Positions 24,237-33,527 of a stretch of DNA of 64,000 nt are shown here, one piece after another. This DNA is from a virus: positions 1 through 64,000 of IMG/VR virus record IMGVR_UViG_3300030012_004234. One strand, written 5' to 3'. Numbering within the stretch: the stretch's first letter is position 1; every line of letters begins with the position of its first letter. The notes beneath the pieces were generated by a model that was given only the letters and a program-made list of their open reading frames with translations, was not told the origin of the DNA and did not search any database. The translations under genes and the position numbers were made by a program.

Positions 24237-25007
24237 TTATTGAAACTTTTCATTTTCTTCTTCTAAAAAATTAAATACATTTAAGTCTAATCCTTCTTCT
24301 TCAACTAAGCTTTTCATAGCCTTAGTATCTTTTGGTAAACACATTCCTCCATATCCGTATCCAAAATCTTTATCTACTCTTAAATAATGACCTTCTTCTA
24401 CTGCATGAAATAAGAATGCATCTTTGATTGCATTATAATTACCTCCAAAATGTTTAGCTAATCTATAAAATGAATTAGCAAAGATAATTCTCATAGCTTT
24501 GTAAGTATTAGAAAAATACTTCATTAATTCAGCTTCTATGATTTTCAGTTTAACTTTATGTGTAGGCAATATACCGTGAGATTCTATAACTTTATTATAA
24601 ACTTCTTCACTATCGGTTCCTACTACTAGTACACTATTATTATATACGAAGTCTTCAAATGCACACCTTTCTCTCAAAAATTCGGGTACAAAGCAAAAAG
24701 TACGGTTAGGGTATTTCTTTATTAACTTATCTGTTGTTCCAGGTTTTACTGTTGATTTGATAGATATTATACCATTATAATCTAACCTATCTAAATCTTC
24801 TACGACGCTTAATACAGCGGTTATATCACAATGTCCTTTTTTATCAGATGGTGTACCAACACATATATAGATTATTTCAGTATCTAATACATCTTCAATT
24901 TTAGTATCATGTTTTATATCGTGATATTTTACTTGATGGTTTATTTTTTCAAAACCTTGTTTTATAGCAGTTCCAACTACTCCTTTTCCTATTATTCCTA
25001 TAACCAT
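24237..25007 (-). CDS. UDP-glucose/GDP-mannose dehydrogenase-like protein (short form)
   Basis: A 256-residue protein with the N-terminal Rossmann loop IGIIGKGVVGTAI, IKSTVKPGTT (~83-92), VPEFLRERCAFED and the catalytic GYGGMCLPKD with Cys223. These cover the NAD-binding and central domains. The C-terminal UDP-binding domain of full-length enzymes (about 390-440 residues) is missing. It may oxidise an NDP-sugar to the uronate, or have changed substrate. It lies between an exostosin-like and a GT-B-like gene. Confidence 0.8.
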   Translation of the reverse strand: MVIGIIGKGVVGTAIKQGFEKINHQVKYHDIKHDTKIEDVLDTEIIYICVGTPSDKKGHCDITAVLSVVEDLDRLDYNGIISIKSTVKPGTTDKLIKKYPNRTFCFVPEFLRERCAFEDFVYNNSVLVVGTDSEEVYNKVIESHGILPTHKVKLKIIEAELMKYFSNTYKAMRIIFANSFYRLAKHFGGNYNAIKDAFLFHAVEEGHYLRVDKDFGYGYGGMCLPKDTKAMKSLVEEEGLDLNVFNFLEEENEKFQ

Positions 25008-25008
25008 G

Positions 25009-25941
25009 TTATTTATTATTTAAAAAATTTGCAATATTTTTATAACCTTCTTTTTCGAAGTTTAATTTATTATAAATAGTATTATCTAAGTTAATAAAAA
25101 TTTTAGATATATCAAACTCTTTCTGAATATTAATACTTGTTCCAATACCTAATTCTTCTACTCTTTTCGCTAATTCTATTATTTCTATAGAATCGTTTTC
25201 GTCATAAAGCGATACTACCGGTATAAAGTTTTCCACACAATGAGTTAACATTCCTACTCCTGGTCTGATTAAAAATGTGCAATTGGTATCTTTATTAATA
25301 TCAGTAGATGTATTATATAATAAATTATTTTTAATTTCTTCTAAAGCCTTTTTGTAAGTATCTATATAGTTTAAACTTGGTTTACCTAAAACTACAGTAT
25401 CACTTTTACCCCAAATATTTTTTTCTTTTTCTATACATCCCCATCCAAATGCTTTTTTATTTTTATATTCTTTGATATTACCTGTTTCTACGTATTTATT
25501 AGTTAATATTAAGGGATTAAATAAATCTAAACACCTGTAATCTAATTCAGATAGTTCATTATCTCCAAATCTGTTCTTAAAAACATCAGCCCATAAAAAA
25601 GAACCTGATAGAATTATATCGTCTCTATATTTTAGTAACCCTGCAATATTATCGCTAACTACTATATCGTAATCTAAAGTAGTAGGTCCATATAAATCTA
25701 TCCATTTTTTATATTGATCAAAGCATATATCGTTATCTTTTAAAGCTTTATCCCATCTTATATTTGAAAACTTATAAAATATAAAATTAGCTTTAAAATT
25801 AGGTTCAAATTTATCATATTGATACTTTTCACAGTATATAGTTATATCAAAATTTTTAGATAATGACTCACATATTTTCAAAATTCTGCTAAAATGCCCT
25901 AATCCGTTAGAACAGCTATAAAAACTTATCTTTTTTTTCAT
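25009..25941 (-). CDS. GT-B glycosyltransferase (GT28/GT1-like)
   Basis: A 310-residue protein. The N-terminus reads FYSCSNGLGHFSRIL, the G-x-G-H loop of MurG/GT28-like enzymes. The C-terminal half has FLIRPGVGMLTHCVENFIPV and YDENDSIEIIELAKRVEEL, equivalent to the donor-binding segment with a switch from G-G to P-G. It probably transfers a sugar from a nucleotide donor in the cytosol. It has no membrane-association helix like MurG's that I can see. It overlaps the next GT-like gene by four bases. Confidence 0.72.
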   Translation of the reverse strand: MKKKISFYSCSNGLGHFSRILKICESLSKNFDITIYCEKYQYDKFEPNFKANFIFYKFSNIRWDKALKDNDICFDQYKKWIDLYGPTTLDYDIVVSDNIAGLLKYRDDIILSGSFLWADVFKNRFGDNELSELDYRCLDLFNPLILTNKYVETGNIKEYKNKKAFGWGCIEKEKNIWGKSDTVVLGKPSLNYIDTYKKALEEIKNNLLYNTSTDINKDTNCTFLIRPGVGMLTHCVENFIPVVSLYDENDSIEIIELAKRVEELGIGTSINIQKEFDISKIFINLDNTIYNKLNFEKEGYKNIANFLNNK

Positions 25942-26714
25942 TTAGTATACCACTCTCTAAAATATTTTTCCATCTTCATAAAATCCTTTTCTTCAAATAA
26001 ATTTAAATCTTCAGGACATCCTAACTTCAATAATACTTCACTCCATCCTAAATCATTAAAAATAGGAGTAATACCATAATCTCTAAAAAACTCATGCATT
26101 AAAACTCCTGGTCCTAAAGTATGTACGTTTTCTTCAGGTTTTCTCATTTTATATTGTCTATAGTGCATTAAATTTATTAAAAGATCCATAGTGTAAGAGT
26201 TACCTAAAAATACACAATCGTTAAAGTTTTGCATATTAAACTCCATTTCCATATTACCTCCATGAGTAGTATGAAGTACACCGTCTGGTATCTTATTAGG
26301 AAAATTAAAAAACGATTCTGGATTGAAGACTACATCAGGTCTAGATTTTACTACTAGATCATATGTAAAATTATTTTTTATTTCATGTTCTCTTTTTAAC
26401 ATTAGAGATTTTACTAAGCTAAAAAATAGTCCTGACCAGTGATCGTTACAGTAAAATTTTTTATTAGGTGTAGGGTCTAATAGAGCTTTTTGTGTACCAA
26501 ATAAACTAGCAAACTCTCGAAATTCTTCTACAGTAACATCTCTTTTAGAATAAGGCTTTGTTACTCCTACTCTATCACTACTATATGACCAAGTATGAGC
26601 AAAATAATCTACTTGTACACTTTCTCTATTTGCAGTAGACCAAAACCATTTTTGATTATTCCAACCTATTTTCCAACCTCTTAGTTGGCCTGATAAACAT
26701 ACTGCTATTTTCAT
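25938..26714 (-). CDS. Glycosyltransferase-like protein (SGQLR / YD-V-R-D family)
   Basis: A 258-residue protein with IAVCLSGQLRGW, VDYFAHTWSYSSD (~35-47) and YDLVVKSRPDVVF (~118-130). This is the best-preserved of three family members in the window, keeping the R-x-D acidic residue that would bind the metal-nucleotide. Later NDCVFLGNSYTMDLLI and GPGVLMHEFF are likely acceptor-side elements. It lies between the GT-B gene and an unknown 146-residue gene, overlapping each by four bases. Donor and acceptor are not predictable. Confidence 0.58.
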   Translation of the reverse strand: MKIAVCLSGQLRGWKIGWNNQKWFWSTANRESVQVDYFAHTWSYSSDRVGVTKPYSKRDVTVEEFREFASLFGTQKALLDPTPNKKFYCNDHWSGLFFSLVKSLMLKREHEIKNNFTYDLVVKSRPDVVFNPESFFNFPNKIPDGVLHTTHGGNMEMEFNMQNFNDCVFLGNSYTMDLLINLMHYRQYKMRKPEENVHTLGPGVLMHEFFRDYGITPIFNDLGWSEVLLKLGCPEDLNLFEEKDFMKMEKYFREWYTK

Positions 26715-27151
26715 ATTATCTTATCTTTAAGGTTATTTTTAAATTGAAATATTTTAACTCTATGTCTTCTTAAATTTGCATATAAAGTATTATTAGATCT
26801 ATAGTTAGATACTATAAAAGGTAAATTCCAACTATTACATAAAATAAGAGATTCGTCTACTTTATTTTTATCATGAGGTCCTGCGTGAGTTACCTTTTCA
26901 AAATAAGCACAGTTATCATTTAAATTAAATTTAGATATATCTGAATCAAAAGATCTTAATGCATCTAAAGAGTTAATAATAAAATGACCTAGATAAAATT
27001 TTTGAGAATGTATTTCTTTTCTTTTTATTTTAGTATAACATTCTTCTAACGTTCCTAGATATATATCAAACGGTACTGTTATGTACTCTTGCCAATCAAC
27101 GTCTATATGTTCTTTACAAATTATAGTGTATCTATGATTAAAAAATTCCAT
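26711..27151 (-). CDS. Unknown 146-residue cassette protein
   Basis: No family recognised. It has a mixed alpha/beta composition without signal peptide or membrane segment. Notable stretches are FYLGHFIINSLDALRSFDSD and KVTHAGPHDKN. One-base and four-base overlaps with the flanking glycosyltransferase genes show that it is an integral part of the cluster. It could be a small modifying enzyme or partner subunit. No function is assigned. Confidence 0.55.
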   Translation of the reverse strand: MEFFNHRYTIICKEHIDVDWQEYITVPFDIYLGTLEECYTKIKRKEIHSQKFYLGHFIINSLDALRSFDSDISKFNLNDNCAYFEKVTHAGPHDKNKVDESLILCNSWNLPFIVSNYRSNNTLYANLRRHRVKIFQFKNNLKDKII

Positions 27152-28428
27152 TATTTCAAAATTCTATTAATTAAAACTTCTTTTATATTATAGTTTTGTA
27201 TTAGATCTGAGTTATGTTGTATAACATTTTTCATCTCTTTATACATTTCAAATAACTGTTTATTTGAAAGTTTTGATAGATCTTCCACTACTTTTAAAAC
27301 TCCATCAAATCTTTTCCACCCTTGTTTAAAAGTATCATAGCTTTCATCCCACCATTTATCAAAAGTCATAAAACCATGGTCTTTTAATATCTGTAAGTGA
27401 TTATACGGTCCGAATTGTATAACTGGGTGTCCGCAGTATATTGGATTAAAAGTAGAACTATGTAAATGACAGCACTTATTAACAAAAGGAAATGCACACA
27501 TAACTATACTAAATAAACTATTTTTATAGTGTACTGGTTGAAAGGGTAAATCAGCATTAAATTTACCTACTCCTGATCCAGGGGGTCCGTGATTATCTTT
27601 ATCAGTTTGGTCTATATCAAATGGACATTTAGTTTTTAAGGAATCAATATTTTCTTTAGTTATTAATTCTTTATATTTTTCAGGAGGAAAGGTATAATCA
27701 GGATACTCAGGAAAGCTTAATAAAAATTTATCATATAAATTATACTTATTTAAGTAAAGCATAAATAAATTTCGTTCAGGTCTACCGGTTCTATTTACTT
27801 TTAAGAATGGTTTGATGTTGTTAAAATTATTTTCTTTATATTCTATTTCTTCTTCTACATCTACGACCATAGGTAAGTGTCCTAATTTTTTTAATCTTTG
27901 AACATCCATAACATTATACATAAATGAAATAACATTAATATGTTCTTTAATATGAGGATTACTTTGTAAAAAGATTTTATGCTCTGTTTCTGCTACTAAA
28001 CTATTAGTTACGTAGTAAATTTGTGATGCTGGTAAGTTTAATTTATTAGTTGATTGATAAATATTTTTGAAGAAAGAACTAACTTGGTCTCCTTCCATAG
28101 TATTATCAAGTATCAATTTACACCTTTTAAGTTTAATTTGATGTTGAATAACTAAAGGGATTAAATTAAGATGTTTAGCTGCTAAGGCATTATTATGATG
28201 CAAAACTACGCTATACAGGAAAGGTTTATCCCAATCAAAATCTTCTATTTTTATAGTATCGGAATTTAAAAATCTAGGCATATCGGAATGAGAAAATAAA
28301 GGTCTAGTTATTTTATAACCTCTAGGATCAATCTCATTTATTTCCGGAATATCTTTATATAGTTTTAGTATTTCTATATTAGGATTATGAAGGCTTACTT
28401 GATTAAAATTATCTACTATACTTACCAT
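27151..28428 (-). CDS. Glycosyltransferase-like protein, GT-B/fucosyltransferase-like C-terminus
   Basis: A 425-residue protein. Near residue 205 KPFLKVNRTGRPERNLFMLY resembles the start of the GT10-like donor domain. Further on, SLFSIVMCAFPF is followed by LHSSTFNPIYCGHPVIQFGP and LKDHGFMTFDKWWDESYD. This is the pattern (S-x-T-F-x-P-I-x-x-G-x-P-x-I) used by several phage and algal-virus glycosyltransferases. The N-terminal half would bind the acceptor. It overlaps an SGNH gene by 20 bases. Specificity is unknown. Confidence 0.62.
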   Translation of the reverse strand: MVSIVDNFNQVSLHNPNIEILKLYKDIPEINEIDPRGYKITRPLFSHSDMPRFLNSDTIKIEDFDWDKPFLYSVVLHHNNALAAKHLNLIPLVIQHQIKLKRCKLILDNTMEGDQVSSFFKNIYQSTNKLNLPASQIYYVTNSLVAETEHKIFLQSNPHIKEHINVISFMYNVMDVQRLKKLGHLPMVVDVEEEIEYKENNFNNIKPFLKVNRTGRPERNLFMLYLNKYNLYDKFLLSFPEYPDYTFPPEKYKELITKENIDSLKTKCPFDIDQTDKDNHGPPGSGVGKFNADLPFQPVHYKNSLFSIVMCAFPFVNKCCHLHSSTFNPIYCGHPVIQFGPYNHLQILKDHGFMTFDKWWDESYDTFKQGWKRFDGVLKVVEDLSKLSNKQLFEMYKEMKNVIQHNSDLIQNYNIKEVLINRILK

Positions 28429-29158
28429 TTATACCAAACCAGTTTAAATTATTTACTATTATATCTTTAATTTGTACGCAGCATTCTTTTGTAGGATGTG
28501 CAGTATCATCTGTGCAGTTCCAGGTTTTATAATTTATATTAATAATATTTTCATTACTTATCTTACTCTTTTTTGGTAGCTGTTGATGAAAATTTATTAA
28601 CTTATAATTATATCTATTTGATTTAAGGTAACTATCCAAAAAAGCTATATCAGCTAAATGAGTCTTATTTTGATTCTTTTTTAATTTATCATCATATTTA
28701 ATAAGCTTTTCATAATAATTAACAAAAGCTGTCAAAATTTCATTCAAACCTTCTTTATTTTGTAATATTTCATCTCTTATTATATCTAACTCTTCTATAT
28801 CAGTTGTATACATAGAAGAAAGTCTTCTCCATGAACTAAATTTTTCTTCAAAATTACTTCTTACCGGTACATGTCCAGTATCAGCTGGTGTTATGTTTAC
28901 ACTTCCATCTAAGTATTGTATGCTATATCTTGGAGCCCAAGTTAATCCTATTATTACTAAAGTATCTTTAGGATCTAACTCCTGTAAATGGTAAAAAGTA
29001 TTATATAGAATGGTTCGAAAAGACTGTCCATTTTTAGCGGTATTAATTAATTTTAACCTGAGCTCTTCAGCTAACAGTTCAGGCCATGTATAACCTTCTT
29101 CAATTCTGTCTCCTGCGGTAAAACTACAACCGTTAATATATAAATTTTTATATTTCAT
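28409..29158 (-). CDS. SGNH-fold hydrolase/acyltransferase-like protein (copy 4)
   Basis: A 249-residue protein with block I YINGCSFTAGD (Ser12), an early NTAKNGQSFRTIL (Gly/Asn block), LVIIGLTWAPRYS (third strand), and DTAHPTKECC near the C-terminus for the catalytic His. Like copy 2 it has G-C-S rather than G-D-S. It directly follows copy 5 with an 11-base overlap, so these two are a tandem pair. It is probably cytosolic. Confidence 0.55.
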   Translation of the reverse strand: MKYKNLYINGCSFTAGDRIEEGYTWPELLAEELRLKLINTAKNGQSFRTILYNTFYHLQELDPKDTLVIIGLTWAPRYSIQYLDGSVNITPADTGHVPVRSNFEEKFSSWRRLSSMYTTDIEELDIIRDEILQNKEGLNEILTAFVNYYEKLIKYDDKLKKNQNKTHLADIAFLDSYLKSNRYNYKLINFHQQLPKKSKISNENIININYKTWNCTDDTAHPTKECCVQIKDIIVNNLNWFGINGKYSR

Positions 29159-29990
29159 TTTTCAAAACTGTACTTAATTCTTTTGCCCATAACTCATGAC
29201 CTAACTCAGTAGGATGATAATCTATAAGATCGTCTTGATTATATTCAGATAGATTTAATAAAAACTGAATAAACGATTTTTTTGTAAAGACTTCTTTATG
29301 TATTCTTTTGTATTCATCTATAATATTATTTATATCTAATCTTTTTAATGTACTAGCTTCAGAAGATTTTTGATAGTTAGAAATATAACTTTCTATTTCT
29401 CTTGCATCAAATAGTTGATGTTTATCAGCATTAAATAATTCTTCTTTACTTTCATAAAAAGCATTAAAAAATAAATGACGTATATTTAAGGCTTTTAAAA
29501 AATTATGAAGAGTAATATTATTTAGACAATGTCTAGTGATAAATTCTTCTTCATGCCAATGATTTAAAGTATATAACTTATAAAAAGCATTTAAATCATC
29601 ACTTTTAGATTCCCAATGATCTAATTCAGCTGGGTATAAGCATTCCCATTCTCCAGTATCTTTTTCATTCCATTTATAAAAAAAATCTTTTCTTTCAGGT
29701 GATGACCATCCTATTATTACAAATATATCTTTTGTATCATATTTATTTTTTAATTCTAAAATATCGTTAATAGTACCTCTTAATATTCTATCATTAGATG
29801 CTCCTGCTACTGAGTTATTAATTACTTCTGTTTTTAATAACTTTCCTAACTTACCAGGCCATACTCTTGGTAATCTATATTTTTTATTTTTTGGATGATT
29901 AACGTGTGCATTATTGGTACCAAATAATTTAGGGTCTACTATATCACCTGCTGTCCAGCTATCACCATTTGTATAAATTAATTTAGCCAT
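29148..29990 (-). CDS. SGNH-fold hydrolase/acyltransferase-like protein (copy 5)
   Basis: A 280-residue protein. Block I is YTNGDSWTAGD (Ser11), nearly identical to copy 1 (NGDSWTQGD). NSVAGASNDRILRG is the Gly/Asn block, FVIIGWSSPERKD the third strand (copy 1 has VVVGWSSM), and DYHPTELGHELW the Asp-x-x-His region. The close match to copy 1 suggests a duplication within the cassette. It overlaps the LamG-like gene by 13 bases. An acyl-ester hydrolase or acyltransferase acting on glycans is the family-based guess. Confidence 0.6.
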   Translation of the reverse strand: MAKLIYTNGDSWTAGDIVDPKLFGTNNAHVNHPKNKKYRLPRVWPGKLGKLLKTEVINNSVAGASNDRILRGTINDILELKNKYDTKDIFVIIGWSSPERKDFFYKWNEKDTGEWECLYPAELDHWESKSDDLNAFYKLYTLNHWHEEEFITRHCLNNITLHNFLKALNIRHLFFNAFYESKEELFNADKHQLFDAREIESYISNYQKSSEASTLKRLDINNIIDEYKRIHKEVFTKKSFIQFLLNLSEYNQDDLIDYHPTELGHELWAKELSTVLKNEI

Positions 29991-30706
29991 TGTTTAGAGA
30001 ATTTAATTAAATGGTTATTATTATATGAATGATCTTTGACCTTGTAAGGAGATACTTCTTCAAAATTTGAAGTAAACATTATAGTATTATTCATGTTCTG
30101 GCTTACTTCCTTTACAAATTTATTATAGTCGTTAAAGAATAAATTAATATTATCGGAATCTAAAACTTTTTCTTGTAAATGAAGTAAATTGATTTCACCT
30201 TTAAATATATGTTGGTACTCTGGGGATAACCGATTAGCACATCCAACCCATGTATAGCTATAAGAATAATCTATTACGTCTTTCATTTCCGCAGTTTTAG
30301 TTTTTCCGTTAACTATCAATTCGATACTATTTTTATTTTTGATAACTACTACGTCTAGTCCTTTTTCTACTTCTTCTACGGAAGGATAAAAATCTATAGA
30401 CTTAACTTCATCTACATCTGGGTTATCAGTTTTTTTCCACCATTCGAAACTAACTTTGAGCAGTATATTGTTTATTTCATCTTTACCTGCTGTAAAAAAT
30501 AAACCTATATGCTTTCCATTTTTACTAAATAGACCTTGAGTAAAGAAAGGTTCTTTTTTCATACCTTCTAAATAGTAGTCTTTATCTGGTGTAAATCTCA
30601 TCATTAATGTAAAGTCGGTAGTTATTACATCATCAGGAGGATTAAAAACTAATTTATTTTTATTTCCTTTTAAAAATAAGTATGTATTTTCTTTATTTAT
30701 TTTCAT
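29978..30706 (-). CDS. Stand-alone LamG/concanavalin A-like lectin domain protein
   Basis: A 242-residue, beta-rich protein that fits a concanavalin-A/LamG jelly roll. It has strand-like TDFTLMMRFTPDK, IGLFFTAGKD, IELIVNGKTK (the typical N-G-x turn), and TWVGCANRLSPEY followed by FKGEINLLHL. The same signatures (GGKKGELDFFKGNIKEFSTF in a neighbour) occur in the lectin part of the GT7 fusions at 32118-34912. It may bind glycan or serve as a scaffold for the transferases. There is no signal peptide. It overlaps a radical SAM gene by four bases. Confidence 0.62.
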   Translation of the reverse strand: MKINKENTYLFLKGNKNKLVFNPPDDVITTDFTLMMRFTPDKDYYLEGMKKEPFFTQGLFSKNGKHIGLFFTAGKDEINNILLKVSFEWWKKTDNPDVDEVKSIDFYPSVEEVEKGLDVVVIKNKNSIELIVNGKTKTAEMKDVIDYSYSYTWVGCANRLSPEYQHIFKGEINLLHLQEKVLDSDNINLFFNDYNKFVKEVSQNMNNTIMFTSNFEEVSPYKVKDHSYNNNHLIKFSKQWLN

Positions 30707-32121
30707 CTACTTAAAGTCAAGCAATATTCGTAAAAATCAGCTAATTCAGGAAATGTCTTACAGAAATCTGTTCCTCTTCTTTCATCGTGTGCTCTAAAAT
30801 AATTACCAAAGTTTTTTCTCTGGTTAGTCATATCTTTTCTACTAGTCATCCAGTCGTACGATCTTTTTATTTTTTGTATTTCAACATCTGAAAATCCTAT
30901 CAATTTATTATCAAATTTAGGAGTACCTAAAAAGTCTGCATGACTTGCACACCTTAAAACTTCTCTATCCCATTTAGAAGGTAATACTTGTAATGTTTGA
31001 TGAGAAGGGTATCTTAGGTACGATGAATCTAAAAATACTGCTGAGATCCAATATCTATCAGTAGAAGCATATTCGTTTTTTAGTTGATATACTCCGTCAA
31101 TAAGTTTATAGTAGGAAGGTACCGATAAAGAATTGAAGGTTGACATAATAGTAATGTTTAACCTAGGACAAGCAGTAAGTAGCTTATTCATATTAGTTAA
31201 CCATCTATCAAAGATTAAACCATTTCTAATATATTCAGCTTGCTCTCCCCATCCATCAACCGATGTAAATATAATAAATTCATTAACTCTTTCTTCGTCT
31301 TCTATCTTTTTAATTTTTTCTATAAAATTATCTACTAACCTATCTTCTACTCCTAAGTTAGAATTAATTGCTAAATTTAATTTTTTATTAGGATTAGGAT
31401 GTTCTATAATATAATCTAATACTTTCCATGTATCTTTTGACATTAAAGGTTCTCCACCAGTAATTCTAAATGTATGTAAATCTCTATATAGATCAGGCCA
31501 CCATTTCCAAAATGCTTCTACATATGGATTATGCTCTCTATGATGAATAGGCATTTTATTATTATCTTGTAAGTATTTTAAATCGTTAAATTTATCATCT
31601 GTAGGATAAGCACCGTATTTTTTAGCTTCTTTTACCCAAGTAGAAGAGAAAGAAGGACCGCAGTATGAACATTTAAAATTACATGCATTCGAAAATGCTA
31701 CCTCAACATAACGAGGATTAAAATCTGTTCTCCAACTAGAATTAACTATTTCATCATAATGCGGTTTAGACCAGGATTCATTAGATTTGAAAACTCTATC
31801 TGAAAATCCAGTAGAATTATCTTCTACGTTCCAACAATAATCACACTCTGCTGGTCTTTTTCCTTCTAACATTTCTCTTCTTTTTCTTTTCTTAAAAGAG
31901 GTATTATGTAATGCTGATGGATTTCTTTTTAATTCACCTATAGGAATATGATGAGTAGACGGGTGGTGACATGAATGTGTCTGTCCCATTTGTAGGTGCA
32001 TAGTTACTTGAGTCCATTTAGCTAGACACATACCACATCCTACTTTATCTAACTTCTTCTTAGTATCTAGATAGTCAGGATTGGTAAACGAAATTTCATG
32101 TGCTTTTTTGCTTGAACTCAT
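30703..32121 (-). CDS. Radical SAM protein (phage twitch-type)
   Basis: A 472-residue protein with the cluster motif C147-NFK-C151-SY-C154 set well inside the chain, followed by FRITGGEPLMSKDTW (SAM-binding GGEP) and later IIFTSVDGWGEQAEYIRNG. The ~140 residues before the radical SAM core contain two Cys pairs (C29/C32 and C93/C96) and could bind an auxiliary cluster, an unusual placement. Proteins of this kind are frequent in marine phages but their substrate is unknown. In this cassette a glycan or fibre protein is the probable target. Confidence 0.78.
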   Translation of the reverse strand: MSSSKKAHEISFTNPDYLDTKKKLDKVGCGMCLAKWTQVTMHLQMGQTHSCHHPSTHHIPIGELKRNPSALHNTSFKKRKRREMLEGKRPAECDYCWNVEDNSTGFSDRVFKSNESWSKPHYDEIVNSSWRTDFNPRYVEVAFSNACNFKCSYCGPSFSSTWVKEAKKYGAYPTDDKFNDLKYLQDNNKMPIHHREHNPYVEAFWKWWPDLYRDLHTFRITGGEPLMSKDTWKVLDYIIEHPNPNKKLNLAINSNLGVEDRLVDNFIEKIKKIEDEERVNEFIIFTSVDGWGEQAEYIRNGLIFDRWLTNMNKLLTACPRLNITIMSTFNSLSVPSYYKLIDGVYQLKNEYASTDRYWISAVFLDSSYLRYPSHQTLQVLPSKWDREVLRCASHADFLGTPKFDNKLIGFSDVEIQKIKRSYDWMTSRKDMTNQRKNFGNYFRAHDERRGTDFCKTFPELADFYEYCLTLSR

Positions 32122-33527
32122 AGTTTAATATTAATCATTTTAGCCCAAGGAGTAAGTTTTTCTTCTCCTATAAACTCATATTTTACTTGTTTTATACCGT
32201 CTTCTTTATAATCTAACTTACCTTGTTGCATTTTAAGAACGTATCTTCTTTCGTTTGCTGCTGTAGTTTCTCCTTTTGCCCATTTACCGTCTACTAGACC
32301 TTCGTCTTTATGAGGTAAACATCTCATCTTTCCTTCTACTCTATGAGGTAAAATTGAATTAGGTATTTGTATTTCTTCTTGTTTTTCAATAGTATTTTTT
32401 ACTCTATGTATATTTTTAGGATCATTAAAATCTAAATCTATAACTAAATCGTCTTCTGGTATTGTATTATGTAAGTTAGCAACTTCATCTTCAGAAAGTG
32501 CTCTATCCCATCCAAACACTTTAGCTATATCTCCTTTAAAGTAAGAACCTGGGTGGTCGTCAGCAAAAGAAGGAGAATGTCCTAAATACATTTTATCTGC
32601 TTTATACCTCATTAATCTTCCTTCATAATTTAGAGGGGATGGTGTTCCGTATCCTCCTTTCGAGTCAACCTCTGATCCATTAAGGTATAAGTGGGAATTC
32701 CTATCTATATCATCAAATACAGCTGTAACCCAGCTCCATTGGTTATCATATCTCTTAACCCACATGTAGTTATGTCCTTTGAACATATTCCAAAACTGCA
32801 AAGATAAAGTTCTAGAATTATTAAATGCAAATCCATAATCATATCCAGGTATTCTTAAAATAGGAAACTCTACGTATTTATTTTGTTTATCACCTATTAA
32901 AAATATATTTTGTTTTTCAGGTTGATTATAAGCTCTACACAACATAGATATAGTATGAGATCTATGAGGTATGTTTCTTATACTTTTATTAAGTGGTATT
33001 TCAACTTTAGCAGTTCCATCAAAATGTAAATATTTTTGATTATTAAATGTAGTTAAAAATGTATCGTTAGTATATCCTTCTTTATAACATCTCCAGAATA
33101 AATCATCGTCCTCCATTCCCCAATCCCAATAGTCATTAGAATATCCATTAGTTTTTTCAACCTGTTCTTTAGAAAATACGACTGCACCACCAAAATATTC
33201 ATGATATTTAAGTTTATAGTCCATTTGCGATATCTTGGTTGCTATGTGTCTAGGATGATTTTCTGGAAAGGAATAATCTGCTCCTCCGCCTTCTTCGGGT
33301 ATCATATCAATATCGTGCCATACTATATAATCGCACCCTTCTTCTAAAGCATGTTTTGCAGCTATATTTTTTGTTGCTCCTCTGTTAAATAATTTATCAT
33401 CCGTTTGATGACAAAAATACATTTGAAAATCTATATTCCTATTTTTAAGATACTTACCTACTTTAGGAATGAACTCATGCATATGTAGTTCTCTGTCTCT
33501 ATACGGTACACAAACTCCTAGCTTCAT
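32118..33527 (-). CDS. GT7 beta-1,4-galactosyltransferase-like domain fused to LamG domain (copy 1)
   Basis: A 469-residue fusion. Residues ~1-150 match animal beta-4-galactosyltransferases: GVCVPYRDRELH, FNRGATKNI (47-55), HDIDM (71-75, the D-x-D metal site), EYFGGAVVFSKEQVEKTNGY (110-129) and YWDWGMEDDDLFWRC (133-147). Residues ~190-370 form a LamG-like jelly roll with LYLNGSEVDSKGG and KMYLGHSPSFADDHPGSYFK. The C-terminal ~90 residues are basic. It has no transmembrane anchor, so it is cytosolic. It would transfer Gal, GalNAc or Glc to a glycan. Its start overlaps the next paralogue by four bases. Confidence 0.8.
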   Translation of the reverse strand: MKLGVCVPYRDRELHMHEFIPKVGKYLKNRNIDFQMYFCHQTDDKLFNRGATKNIAAKHALEEGCDYIVWHDIDMIPEEGGGADYSFPENHPRHIATKISQMDYKLKYHEYFGGAVVFSKEQVEKTNGYSNDYWDWGMEDDDLFWRCYKEGYTNDTFLTTFNNQKYLHFDGTAKVEIPLNKSIRNIPHRSHTISMLCRAYNQPEKQNIFLIGDKQNKYVEFPILRIPGYDYGFAFNNSRTLSLQFWNMFKGHNYMWVKRYDNQWSWVTAVFDDIDRNSHLYLNGSEVDSKGGYGTPSPLNYEGRLMRYKADKMYLGHSPSFADDHPGSYFKGDIAKVFGWDRALSEDEVANLHNTIPEDDLVIDLDFNDPKNIHRVKNTIEKQEEIQIPNSILPHRVEGKMRCLPHKDEGLVDGKWAKGETTAANERRYVLKMQQGKLDYKEDGIKQVKYEFIGEEKLTPWAKMINIKL

